A stretch of 64,000 bases of DNA. Origin: Citrobacter sedlakii NBRC 105722 (GTDB taxonomy: Bacteria > Pseudomonadota > Gammaproteobacteria > Enterobacterales > Enterobacteriaceae). A model generated the notes under the pieces. It was not told the origin of the DNA, ran no database searches, and saw nothing but the letters and a program-made list of their open reading frames with translations. The DNA is taken from positions 1-64,000 of the forward strand of contig NZ_BBNB01000016.1 of NCBI RefSeq assembly GCF_000759835.1, in the 5' to 3' direction. Each line of letters starts with the position of its first letter. The first letter of the stretch is position 1. Shown in pieces: positions 9,068 through 17,806 of the stretch. Both the position numbers and the translations under genes were made by a program.

Positions 9068-9645
9068 AGGATTCCCGTCCGTCACGACACGGAGTGTCAT
9101 TTTCTGCCCACCTCAAACTGTTTCTGACGTTTATAAATCTCTTGATCAGTAACAGCCTGCGACATAAAAACACGCGCAAATATCGGAATATTCTCCAGAT
9201 CTCCCGAAAAACATAAGAATTTTCCGATCTTAAATAAAATTTATCATATTTTTAACAAAAAATAAGCATTTAAAAACGTTTGCGTTATAAATCTGTATCA
9301 TTATGTTTTATAAGAAATTTCCTGGTCGTTGCGCTCACTGACTTTTTGATTTTAATCAAAAAGTCAAAACAGGCCAAAAATCTATTTCAGTGTTATTTTT
9401 AGAGAAAAAACCTAATACAAACTTCTCTGCCAAACAAAGATACTACACAAAACCCTTTATCGCCGTTATTGAATGGAAAATTCCTGGCTTTTTTATTATT
9501 CATAAAATTTATCGACTGTTGAGTACACATATATTTCAAAAGATAATTTTTATCGCGGCAATTGTTGTTCGCAAATAAAGGATCTGCTGGCTTCCATTTT
9601 ATAAACAGACGCCCGCAGAGAATAAGTTCTTAGGAGAAGACAAAA
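9068..9645 (+). promoter_or_regulatory. Long AT-rich control region upstream of ecpA
   Basis: A 578-bp spacer without a convincing gene (a 62-codon frame at 9390-9578 has no homology I recognise). The AT content is much higher than in the flanking genes, suiting H-NS silencing. It contains a 13-bp-arm palindrome with a perfect FNR-type core, and two TTCCTGG motifs (9319-9325 and 9481-9487); TTCCT is the motif reported for EcpR in E. coli. The ecpA ribosome binding site AGGAGA (9632-9637) closes it. The ecpA promoter is probably here, but I cannot place its -10 and -35 boxes. Confidence 0.65.
9339..9366. promoter_or_regulatory. Perfect FNR-type binding site in a 28-bp palindrome
   Basis: TTGATTTTAATCAA at 9346-9359 matches the FNR consensus TTGAT-N4-ATCAA exactly. 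It sits in a longer perfect inverted repeat: arms 9339-9351 and 9354-9366, 13 bp each, with a 2-bp centre. It is about 290 bp before the ecpA start and 280 bp after the FNR-family regulator gene. Likely ligands are global FNR or the neighbouring regulator. A role as an RNA hairpin is possible but less likely. Confidence 0.7.
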
Positions 9646-10239
9646 ATGAAAAAAATATTACTGGTTGCCTCTCTGGCTTCTGTTTTTGCGGCAGCAAATG
9701 CGACGGCTGATGTAACGGCCTCTGCGACCGCCTCATGGGATGCTACGGCAACGAAAGATACCAAAAGTATGCTGGTCGTTACCCCGCTTAATTCCCTGAC
9801 CTTTCAGTACGCCGAAGGGTTAAATGCGTTTAATTCCCAGGACGGCGCGTTTGATATTACCATTCAGGGTCAGGACACCGCGACTGACTTTGAACTGACT
9901 GCTCAGGTTATTAGCAATACGCTGACCAACGCCAGCGGCGATGCGTCAACGCTTGACGTAGGCGTTGCGTGGAATGGCACCGCGCTTTCCAGCGCCAGCG
10001 AAACCGTTCTGGTCAATAAATCTAAAACCTCTGGCCTGGAAAACCTGCTGGCGGAAGGCGCATACAATGGCACTGAGCGCGTCAGCGACCAGTCTAATTT
10101 CAAATTTACCATTGCTTCCGCAACGGTCGACGGCACCACCCCGGTAACCGACTATTCCACTCTGCCGGACGGCTACTGGAGCGGTGATGTGAAAGTTCAG
10201 TTCAACGCAACCTGGACGACGCCGACCACGACGCCTTAA
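9646..10239 (+). CDS. ecpA: E. coli common pilus major subunit EcpA (MatB)
   Basis: Major pilin of the ECP (Mat) fimbria, an alternate-chaperone (alpha) pilus used in host-cell adherence and biofilm. The 197-aa protein has a signal peptide (MKKILLVASLASVFAAANATA) followed by DVTASATASWDATATKDT. The blocks LVVTPLNSL, FQYAEGLNAFNSQ and TDYSTLPDGYWSGDV closely match E. coli EcpA (YagZ). It has no Cys, as in that family. First gene of ecpABCDE; AGGAGA lies 8 nt before the ATG. A strong hairpin follows the stop and probably limits transcription into ecpB. Confidence 0.95.
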   Translation: MKKILLVASLASVFAAANATADVTASATASWDATATKDTKSMLVVTPLNSLTFQYAEGLNAFNSQDGAFDITIQGQDTATDFELTAQVISNTLTNASGDASTLDVGVAWNGTALSSASETVLVNKSKTSGLENLLAEGAYNGTERVSDQSNFKFTIASATVDGTTPVTDYSTLPDGYWSGDVKVQFNATWTTPTTTP

Positions 10240-10253
10240 TCGTGATGATAACG

Positions 10254-10282
10254 AATTCGGGAGAGTACTCTCCCGAATTTTT
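10254..10282 (+). terminator. Strong hairpin with U run between ecpA and ecpB
   Basis: A perfect inverted repeat with 13-bp arms (10254-10266 and 10267-10279), with almost no unpaired loop in the DNA palindrome, ends in a run of five T. This intrinsic-terminator-like element between the major pilin and chaperone genes fits partial termination or 3' stabilisation, giving an excess of EcpA over EcpB-E. Confidence 0.7.
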
Positions 10283-10296
10283 CAGGGACAATTATC

Positions 10297-10974
10297 ATGA
10301 AGAAATATTTTACCGCCGCTATTTTCACAGGTGTTTTCGCACCCTTTTCAGGTTGGGCAATTAACGTCGGTGATATCACGTCGATAATGACGTCCACGGA
10401 GAGTTCATTATCGAAAGAGATCACCAATACGACGGATTCCGCCCGCTTTGTTAGCGTCTCGGTAAAACAATTGTCATCGCCCCTTGCGGATGGCGTCGAG
10501 ATTAAACCAGCGAATAACGGCGAACTGCTGTCCACACCCGCGAATCTTATCCTCCCTGGACAGGCGACGGATGTGTTCCGTTTTTTCTATAAAGGTCCGG
10601 AGGACGACACCGAACGCTATTATCGTCTGCAATGGGTTGACGAGCCGGTCAGTGAAAATGCTGAAACCAAAGCCAATAAAATGGCGGTAGCTACCGCTTC
10701 CGCGCAGATTGGCACCATTCTGGTCGTCGCGCCGCGTAAAGAAAATTTTAATTACAGCCGCAGCGGTGACGTTATTAGCAATACCGGCAATGTCTCCTTT
10801 CGGGTCATCGCGTATGGCGCCTGTAAAGACAAGGCACGCGAGAATGGCAAAGGTTGCCGCGAGCGTTATTACGTCATGCCGGGAACAAAAATAAAACTGC
10901 AATATACCGACGTAAACCATTCACGTTCACATATTGGGATCTGGCACGGTAAGCGATTTATAACGGTCAAATAA
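10297..10974 (+). CDS. ecpB: ECP pilus periplasmic chaperone EcpB
   Basis: Alternate-family pilus chaperone (YagY/MatC-like) that folds EcpA and EcpD subunits. The 225-aa protein has a signal peptide ending GWAINVGDI, then an Ig-like chaperone pattern: SSLSKEITNTTDSARFVSV, PADGVEIKPANNGELLSTP, the subunit-binding strand PGQATDVFRFFYKGPEDDTERYYRLQW, and ILVVAPRKENFNYSRSGDVISNTGNVSF. The FYKGPxDxTERYYR motif recurs in EcpE, so the two chaperones are paralogues. It is the second gene of the operon, 57 bp after ecpA, and its ribosome binding site (CAGGGA) lies just behind the intergenic hairpin. Confidence 0.93.
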   Translation: MKKYFTAAIFTGVFAPFSGWAINVGDITSIMTSTESSLSKEITNTTDSARFVSVSVKQLSSPLADGVEIKPANNGELLSTPANLILPGQATDVFRFFYKGPEDDTERYYRLQWVDEPVSENAETKANKMAVATASAQIGTILVVAPRKENFNYSRSGDVISNTGNVSFRVIAYGACKDKARENGKGCRERYYVMPGTKIKLQYTDVNHSRSHIGIWHGKRFITVK

Positions 10975-11031
10975 TACACCGTAATCGGATTAATACGGAT
11001 AAAGACTCTACACCGGAATGTAAGGAAGCGA

Positions 11032-13524
11032 ATGACAATGAAATATTTTGTCAGGGGAAGCGTTACCCTTTTAATAGTGCTGACACCGATTATCGTTTAT
11101 TCAGCGCCGACGAAAGTGGGTAAGTATATTATCCCAGGCGCTTTCTCGCGTTCTCTGGAACAGGGAATGACCGTTCCGGTTTATATTCGTTACAATGAGA
11201 CTGACGAAAAAAGCCAGCAGAAAATTGCCGATGCGATCATCTCGCTCACGGATGGCAGCATTACCGTGAAATCAATTGCCATTGCGGAATTACCCGACAA
11301 CGCCGTGTTATCAAGAAAAACCCGCATCATGGTGGAAGGCCTTCGCGATGTGAAATTTCGCGATAACACCGTTATCGATCTGTCGGCTGATGCACGCCTG
11401 AAGCTGAATATCGCCTCCTTTCATCTGGAAATGATTGTCAGTAAGGATGCGCTGACGGAGGCCATCGTTGCCCGAAGCAGTCTGCTTGGCCCCTCCAGCG
11501 TCGAGACGCTTTCCAACGTGCTGAACTACAACGTCGGGACGTATTACAACGATTATCGAACCGGCAACAGCTCGCGAAGCTATCTTACTATTGATAATAC
11601 GGCCTCATTACGTGAGCACCATTTAAATATTAATGGTTCGTTCTATGGGATTGGCGACAGCAATAACACCAGCAAACTGTACCGTGCGATGTACGAACGC
11701 GACTACCAGGGCTATCGGCTGGCATTGGGTATGCTTGATACATGGAACGTGCAGTCGGTAGCCAGCCTGAACGCGCTAAATGGCGGTAAAATTTACGGCG
11801 TTAGCTACGGCAATAAAGGGAGTACGGTTATTGAGAAAAACTCCCTCTCCTTAACCCCAATTACCGTATTTTTGCCCGCGGCAGGTGAAGTCCACGTATT
11901 AAGAGAAGGGCGACTGCTGAGCGTACAGAACTTTAATATGGGCAGCTATGAAATCGACACCAGCCGTTTTCCGTACGGCGTATATGACGTCACGGTCGAG
12001 GTGGTGGTGAATGGCCGAACGGTAAACAGCCGCGTCAGCCGGGTGAATAAAATCTTCGCCCGACAGCAAACCGCCGGAATACAGGGGTTGAACTGGCAGC
12101 TCTTCGGCGGCTCGCTGGATTACGATCGCGTGAGTTATAAACGCAATCACTACCGGGATGAAGGGAGTGAGCAAACCTGGATCGCAGGCGGCGCCGCATC
12201 AATGACGCTGGCCATTTTGTCTGGCTTAAATCTGAAAACGACCGTTTACGGTTTTGGCAACAACGCGGTCAACGAAACCGATGTGACGCTCAATGTGAAT
12301 GAGTACGTTAGCCTCGGCAATCAGACGCTTGTCGCTAACGATTCTTCCTGGCGAAACGTCAGTAATATCAATGTGACGATCCCCGGTGGCTACGGGTCGC
12401 TGTGGGCGTCACGCGAGGACAGTAAAATTGGCGACCAGCTACCGGTCCAGGAGCGCGATAACTATTCTGTCGGCGGGACGCTTAATCTCGGAAAATTTAT
12501 TCCCCACGGCGGTTCGTTAACGCTAAGCCAGACGGAAAATCGCTATTCTGGCAACAAGTACCGGAACCTGGATTACAGCACCACCCTGTATTCTGGCCGA
12601 TACGCCACGGTAGGGCTCCGCGCCGGGATCCAGCGTTATTACTACAACAATAGAAATGATGATGGTCGGCAGGAACGCTACGTCAGCCTGGATTTTTCAT
12701 TACCTCTGGCTTCCTGGTTAAGTATGGGCGTTTCGCGGGACCGCTACGGCAGCACCCAGGGGAACCTCAGCGCGCGCAAACAGTTTACTGAAGGCGCCAT
12801 CCGGTCAGTTGGGCTGTCTGCTTCGACGCGCCTGAGCGGCGAACAACATTACGATAATAATTATTCGCTTAACGGTAATATGAGTTACGCCACGAAATAC
12901 AATTCCGGAATGCTGTCCGTTACGCGCGCGGCGGATAATTCGACGAATATGAACTTTTCGTCACAGGGGTCGGTGGCATGGAGCGGGAAAAACGTGGCGC
13001 TGAGCCAGGAACGCCAGCGCGCAGGGATCATCGTCAACACCGATTTGGCTGGCGAAGGGCAACTGGCGGCCAAAATTAACAATCGTCATTATCTCCTGAG
13101 CGGTAAGTCAAACTTCATCGCCCTGCCGCCCTATGCGCAGTACAGAATGGAAATACTCAATGACAGAAATTCAGAAGACAGCTTCGATATTGTTTCCGGG
13201 CGTACCCAGGAATTGACGCTTTATCCGGGCAACGTCGGCGTGATCAATCCGGAAATAAAAAGCATGGTTACAGTATTTGGCCGCATCCGCTACCCGGACG
13301 GCCAACTGGCGACGAATACCGATATTCATAACCATATCGGCAAAACGCGCACCGACGCAAAAGGTGAATTCGCCATTGATATCGATAAAAAATATCCAGT
13401 AATCACTCTTGTTTCGGCGAATGGCAGCCTGTGTGAAGCCGATCTCGATCTGGACAAAGCGCGCGGCGCGGCATGGGTAGGCGACGTGAAATGTACGGCG
13501 CAAACCTCAATGGCACAACGGTGA
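11032..13524 (+). CDS. ecpC: ECP pilus outer membrane usher EcpC
   Basis: Usher for ECP assembly (YagX/MatD-like, CS1/CFA-type usher superfamily). The 830-aa product, compared with about 841 in E. coli, carries a signal peptide ending VYSA, the N-terminal segment IIPGAFSRSLEQGMTVPVYI, and family blocks MYERDYQGYRLALGMLDTWN, VFLPAAGEVHVLREGRLLSV and GYGSLW. The C-terminal part contains MVTVFGRIRYPDGQ and NHIGKTRTDAKGEF. Identity to E. coli EcpC appears only moderate in the barrel. AAGGA sits a few bases before the ATG at 11032; an ATG at 11038 is the alternative. It ends 10 bp before ecpD. Confidence 0.93.
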   Translation: MTMKYFVRGSVTLLIVLTPIIVYSAPTKVGKYIIPGAFSRSLEQGMTVPVYIRYNETDEKSQQKIADAIISLTDGSITVKSIAIAELPDNAVLSRKTRIMVEGLRDVKFRDNTVIDLSADARLKLNIASFHLEMIVSKDALTEAIVARSSLLGPSSVETLSNVLNYNVGTYYNDYRTGNSSRSYLTIDNTASLREHHLNINGSFYGIGDSNNTSKLYRAMYERDYQGYRLALGMLDTWNVQSVASLNALNGGKIYGVSYGNKGSTVIEKNSLSLTPITVFLPAAGEVHVLREGRLLSVQNFNMGSYEIDTSRFPYGVYDVTVEVVVNGRTVNSRVSRVNKIFARQQTAGIQGLNWQLFGGSLDYDRVSYKRNHYRDEGSEQTWIAGGAASMTLAILSGLNLKTTVYGFGNNAVNETDVTLNVNEYVSLGNQTLVANDSSWRNVSNINVTIPGGYGSLWASREDSKIGDQLPVQERDNYSVGGTLNLGKFIPHGGSLTLSQTENRYSGNKYRNLDYSTTLYSGRYATVGLRAGIQRYYYNNRNDDGRQERYVSLDFSLPLASWLSMGVSRDRYGSTQGNLSARKQFTEGAIRSVGLSASTRLSGEQHYDNNYSLNGNMSYATKYNSGMLSVTRAADNSTNMNFSSQGSVAWSGKNVALSQERQRAGIIVNTDLAGEGQLAAKINNRHYLLSGKSNFIALPPYAQYRMEILNDRNSEDSFDIVSGRTQELTLYPGNVGVINPEIKSMVTVFGRIRYPDGQLATNTDIHNHIGKTRTDAKGEFAIDIDKKYPVITLVSANGSLCEADLDLDKARGAAWVGDVKCTAQTSMAQR

Positions 13525-13534
13525 GGCTAAATTG

Positions 13535-15142
13535 ATGAACAAAACACTCCACCTTATTCTTGGCTGCGCGCTGGCGTCAGTATCCCCTTCTCTCTGGGCA
13601 TTAACAGCATCAACGCAGGCTGCGGTGAGCAGCAATATTTTATTTATCGAAAACAATATTGATAACGAATATTTTATAACGCCATCTTCGCTGGATCCGC
13701 GCATAAGTGGTTCAAACACCTGGGTGAAATACGGTGACAACCAGGTCAGTCTTGGCTATATGGGTATCGTGGGTTGGGTCAGCAGTACCAGCTATTACCG
13801 GGATATGTGGATTGACGATTCGCCGGTGAGTGAACCCTTTAACGGCATTCGCTGCACAACGGGCGCGAATTGCCCTTCTTCTGGTTATATTGCGGCTGAT
13901 TTAACGGATCAATATGGCTTTTACCATACGAAAGCGACCGGGGCGGGCATCGCTGGCGGATACTATGGTTTTGCTTCATTTACTGACTCGGCATTTGACT
14001 ATTTTCGCTCAATGACTGTCGGCGCGTCGGAAACGCTGAAACTGAATTTTTGTCGCACCACGGTGGATTATGACTATGCCGCCGGTGCGCGTTGTAAAGA
14101 CCAAACCAGCGGTAACTGGTATATCCGGCCTTATACCATTAATAAAATAGGTCATTTATCGCTCGAGTCGACAAACGCGTTTCAGGAATTGTGGATTGCC
14201 AGTGATGGCACGCCGAGTATTACGAAGGACTCCGGCTATTGTGAACTGGGTGTGGTGAGCAGTGTCGATGGCGTAATTTGTAAGATGGTGAGCTATGATC
14301 TCCAGCAAACATCGAACCTCACAGCGTCGCTGACGTTCAGAGCCTATATCGACTCGGCGATGCTGGGCTTTACCCCTGCGGCATCAGCGGTCAAGTATTC
14401 AGGTAACGGTTCAAACTGGTATAACTACAGTGCAACCACCGCCTATTACAATGTGCTGACGACCTCCGGAGACTATATCTATATTTTTCTGTCGAAAACG
14501 TTTTTGAAAAGCCTTGTCGACTCAGGGTTAAGCATAACCAATAGCCAACCCTTCACGTTTGGCTTTTACAATAGCTTAACGCCGGAGTCTGGCTATTACC
14601 AGTTTACGCCTTCGTTACAGCTCAATATCGTACCGAAAGAATATGGCATCAGCATTACCTCCACTGATAACACGACATCGGCACAGGGCAGCGGCACGAT
14701 TGGAGATGCAGATCCTATAGAAATGAATTACACCGTTACCGTTTCCGGGCCGCGGCAGGCCGATACCATTACCGCGCAGGTTATCGGCGACAGCACCACG
14801 GTCAATGGCGTACCGTATTGCCTGTTTCAGTCGGCGCAGGACGGGCTTTCTGTTCCTGTTCCCGCCTACCTGCAATACAACAGTGAGTCGGGCGGGATAA
14901 TACAAAAGCGTAACAGCTGTAACGAAGCGCCGATTTCGATGGCCGACGCACAGTGGCAACAAACACCATGGGATGTGAATAATACTGATGACGGCAGTTT
15001 TTTTACCACCGGTCTGACACTGTTATTTCCCATGAATGATTCACGTTCAATGCTTACCGTTGCCGGGGCGGACTGGGAAGGAGTGGTCAGCGCAACCGGT
15101 GAAATTAAAGTCACGGCAAACTGGCTGGGCGTAACGCCATGA
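13535..15142 (+). CDS. ecpD: ECP pilus tip adhesin EcpD
   Basis: Adhesive minor subunit (YagW/MatE-like) found at the ECP tip and along the fibre, binding host surfaces. The 535-aa product has a signal peptide ending LWA-LTASTQAAV. A large N-terminal part contains several Cys pairs (RCTTGANC, FCRTTVDYDYAAGARC, YCELGVVSSVDGVIC), and a C-terminal pilin-like part is joined around PSLQLNIVPKEYGISI. The region is rich in Tyr and Ser. The start is the ATG at 13535, with GAGG (13523-13526) 8 nt upstream; TTG 13532 is less likely. The 3' end overlaps ecpE by 4 bp (ATGA). Confidence 0.9.
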   Translation: MNKTLHLILGCALASVSPSLWALTASTQAAVSSNILFIENNIDNEYFITPSSLDPRISGSNTWVKYGDNQVSLGYMGIVGWVSSTSYYRDMWIDDSPVSEPFNGIRCTTGANCPSSGYIAADLTDQYGFYHTKATGAGIAGGYYGFASFTDSAFDYFRSMTVGASETLKLNFCRTTVDYDYAAGARCKDQTSGNWYIRPYTINKIGHLSLESTNAFQELWIASDGTPSITKDSGYCELGVVSSVDGVICKMVSYDLQQTSNLTASLTFRAYIDSAMLGFTPAASAVKYSGNGSNWYNYSATTAYYNVLTTSGDYIYIFLSKTFLKSLVDSGLSITNSQPFTFGFYNSLTPESGYYQFTPSLQLNIVPKEYGISITSTDNTTSAQGSGTIGDADPIEMNYTVTVSGPRQADTITAQVIGDSTTVNGVPYCLFQSAQDGLSVPVPAYLQYNSESGGIIQKRNSCNEAPISMADAQWQQTPWDVNNTDDGSFFTTGLTLLFPMNDSRSMLTVAGADWEGVVSATGEIKVTANWLGVTP

Positions 15143-15828
15143 AACTCGCTCAAACAGGGAAACGAGGTCTGTGGCTGGCAATCATGCTGATGGTCTTTCC
15201 GGTCCATGCTGTTTATCTTGAGTCGACTATTTATGAAATGCCTGCCGATAAGTCCTTTATCAGCAAGCGGATCTACAACGATAGTGATAAACAAAACGTT
15301 TACAGCATTAGCGCGGTGAAAATCGACAAGCCGGGGCCCGGGGGCGAAAAGCGAAGCCCAATTGCCGATGGCGAACTGCTTTTTACGCCGTTAAATTTCT
15401 CACTGGCGCCCGAGTCTGGTGAGTTCTTCAAGATCTTTTATCGTGGGCCTGCGGATGAAACGGAGCGCTATTACCGCATACTGTTTCGCGAACTCCCTGT
15501 TACCCTGTTAACCGATCGCGAACATGGCAAGAAGAGCGAAGCGATACCTGCGGTCGCAATTGATACGATCCTTGTCGTTCGGCCACGAAAAATTAACTTC
15601 CAGTATCACCTTGATGAACAGAGAGGGATACTGAGAAATACCGGTAACACGTTTTTTAAAATCATTCTTCATCAGGGTTGCCACTCGACGGATGATGAGG
15701 CTGAAATGCGCTATCTCCTGCCTGGAGAAACATTCAACAGCGCTCAGCTGAGAGCAAATAACAGAAAATTTATCGTCGCCTTAAACAGGTATCATCCTGT
15801 AGGTAAGGCTTGCCAGAGGACGCAGTAA
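15139..15828 (+). CDS. ecpE: ECP pilus second chaperone EcpE
   Basis: Second periplasmic chaperone of the ECP system (YagV/MatF-like), proposed to serve the EcpD adhesin. The 229-aa protein has a signal peptide ending VHA-VYLESTIYEMPADKSF and the same chaperone signatures as EcpB: IADGELLFTPLNFSLAPESGEFFKIFYRGPADETERYYRI and the later LVVRPRKINFQYHLDE block. Its ATG overlaps the ecpD stop by 4 bp, indicating translational coupling. Last gene of the operon; no clear intrinsic terminator follows. Confidence 0.9.
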   Translation: MKLAQTGKRGLWLAIMLMVFPVHAVYLESTIYEMPADKSFISKRIYNDSDKQNVYSISAVKIDKPGPGGEKRSPIADGELLFTPLNFSLAPESGEFFKIFYRGPADETERYYRILFRELPVTLLTDREHGKKSEAIPAVAIDTILVVRPRKINFQYHLDEQRGILRNTGNTFFKIILHQGCHSTDDEAEMRYLLPGETFNSAQLRANNRKFIVALNRYHPVGKACQRTQ

Positions 15829-16253
15829 TAGCCCCCTTATTACGCGGCATCAGTATGAAAAATCTCATGGCAATTAACCTGAGTGTGTAAGGTCTATAAC
15901 GGAATAATTCATTTTAAACAATGATTTTAATTCCCTTTAACAAACAAACTTTATAGATTTTTCTGAAGCTTCTTGAGTATTTTTAAGTCAATTGTATGGT
16001 CAACTGCACTTTTGGTAAAACTTTTAAAACACACTAAAACACAGGGGTTATATTTTTTATACTCAAGAGAAATTTATGTTTTGAGTTTTATATCTCATTT
16101 GTGCCTGTAATTTTCGTAACGCCCTGATTTTGTTGATAAGAGTCAGACTCTATCGCTGCTTTGTATTTATTAAAAAGAGAAAATGCGCGTTTTATCACTT
16201 TCTCCCGGAAGACGAGGTAGACGCTATACAATAAATTCACGCTGGTAATAGCT
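15829..16253 (+). promoter_or_regulatory. AT-rich spacer between ecpE and the HTH-EAL gene
   Basis: A 425-bp, strongly AT-rich spacer with no gene and no clear terminator after ecpE. It presumably carries the promoter of the downstream EAL gene, whose ATG lacks a strong Shine-Dalgarno sequence (only GGTAAT upstream). No palindromic site stands out. Confidence 0.45.
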
Positions 16254-17684
16254 ATGAATACTAAAAAAATTTTCCTGTTAAGTTATGACATCTGTCTTTT
16301 TTCTGGAATTAAGTCCTGGTTACCTAATTTAGTACTGGTTGATGTTCAGTCAGTAACCAATGAAAGACAGCAACACTTACCGCAATATCAGTCCTGTTTG
16401 TTGATCATCGACAACAGACTGCCTTTATTTTTCGTCAACAAGTGGATCCAACAAAACAGCAGCTTATTTAACCACATACACAGTATTGTCCTAAAGATGA
16501 GTAAGCATGACTGCTTTCATCGCGGTTATGAAAATGTCGACACTATAGATGCGAAACTGGGTGTGAATAGCGTGATAAACGCATTACATAAGAAGGCATT
16601 AGCGAGCCATGAATCCACCTTTAGTCTCGAAAATCTATCGGTTGCCCATTTCCGCTTAACGCATTTTGAAAAAGAAATGCTCAATGCCTCTTTTAGCCGA
16701 GGGGAATTGAATAATTTTTGCGTCGCGAATGCTGTGAGTCCGAAAGCGCTGTACCGGTATCGGGATAAAATTAACGCCCGACTGGGTTTTCGTTGTTTCA
16801 ATGAGTCAGTTATCTTTTTATCCCGAAACGGCTTATTGAACGGCTTCACAGACTCGCCGGGCAACGCGCAATGTCTTGATTATGACGAACTGAACGCCAG
16901 CAGGCTGAGCATGGCTATTGTGGAGGAAGAGATCATCCCCTACTACCAGCCGATCGTTAATCAGAATGGCGATATGTGCGGTGTGGAAATCCTGGCTCGC
17001 TGGCCGCAGGGGCACCACTACGCTATTTCGCAAAAAGAGTTTATTCCTTTAGCGATCAACAGCGGTCTGATCTTCGAATTGACCAGCTATCTGATGGCGA
17101 CCGTCGCCCGCGATCTGATCTCCGCAAAGAGAATCATCAAAAATGAGCTGCTTATCGCTTTTAATATTGGTCCTTCCGGCTTAAGCAACCCTGTTTTCTA
17201 CTGGGAATGCCTCAATTTTCTGGAGCAAACCCAACATTTACCCATAAAGCTGATGATTGAGATCACTGAAGACCAGGCGTTGAATATTACCCCGGCCATT
17301 AAAGAACTCATCCGCTCTCTGCGAAACCGCGGCGTACTGTTCGCCCTCGACGACTTCGGCACCGGTTATGCTAATCTTTACTATCTGAACGAGCTGGAGC
17401 TGGACATTATCAAAATTGATAAAACATTTATCAATAATATTAAGGATGGCGAACAGCGGGTTCCGATGCTGGAGTCAATTATTCACCTTGCCAACATTCT
17501 GGGTTTACGCACGGTCGCTGAAGGGGTTGAGCATGAGTACCAACACCGCTGGCTGGTCAACAATCACATTCATTTTCTGCAAGGCTATTACTTCCTGCCG
17601 CCAGTGCCTTTTGCCGATTTTCTTCGCTATCAACGGCGTGAGGAAAGCCCATGGCAATACAACGTAAATCAGTGTGGATGCTGA
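16254..17684 (+). CDS. LuxR-type HTH and EAL domain c-di-GMP phosphodiesterase
   Basis: A 476-aa cytoplasmic regulator of the same design as YahA and FimK. The N-terminal region of about 135 aa shows no family I recognise (the first 130 residues resemble a receiver only in size). A LuxR-like helix-turn-helix follows (SPKALYRYRDKINARLGF, near residues 165-182), then an EAL domain from about 215 to 465. All EAL signature residues are present: Glu in VEILARW, Asn in AFNIGPS, Glu in MIEITED, DDFGTGYA, Lys in IIKIDKTF, Glu in AEGVE, and FLQGY. It is therefore probably an active phosphodiesterase that may also bind DNA. It follows ecpE in the same direction and ends at a strong terminator. Confidence 0.85.
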   Translation: MNTKKIFLLSYDICLFSGIKSWLPNLVLVDVQSVTNERQQHLPQYQSCLLIIDNRLPLFFVNKWIQQNSSLFNHIHSIVLKMSKHDCFHRGYENVDTIDAKLGVNSVINALHKKALASHESTFSLENLSVAHFRLTHFEKEMLNASFSRGELNNFCVANAVSPKALYRYRDKINARLGFRCFNESVIFLSRNGLLNGFTDSPGNAQCLDYDELNASRLSMAIVEEEIIPYYQPIVNQNGDMCGVEILARWPQGHHYAISQKEFIPLAINSGLIFELTSYLMATVARDLISAKRIIKNELLIAFNIGPSGLSNPVFYWECLNFLEQTQHLPIKLMIEITEDQALNITPAIKELIRSLRNRGVLFALDDFGTGYANLYYLNELELDIIKIDKTFINNIKDGEQRVPMLESIIHLANILGLRTVAEGVEHEYQHRWLVNNHIHFLQGYYFLPPVPFADFLRYQRREESPWQYNVNQCGC

Positions 17685-17714
17685 GCTATCTCCGAAAGGA
17701 GATAGCCGCCTTTT
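17685..17714 (+). terminator. Intrinsic terminator after the HTH-EAL gene
   Basis: GCTATCTCC (17685-17693), a GAAA tetraloop, and GGAGATAGC (17698-17706) form a 9-bp stem, followed by CGCCTTTT. It starts one base after the stop codon. Confidence 0.85.
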
Positions 17715-17806
17715 CATGATGATATTAATGAAGCCCACCTCTTTTTCAGCCTATCCGCTGCGCGGGTCATCCTGGCGACGATTGTCATAAGGTGAGCTTC
17801 TGCCTG

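Noticed and set aside
9390..9578. A 62-codon frame in the ecpA control region
   Set aside because: No ribosome binding site or recognisable homology; it lies in AT-rich regulatory DNA next to the FNR-type palindrome.
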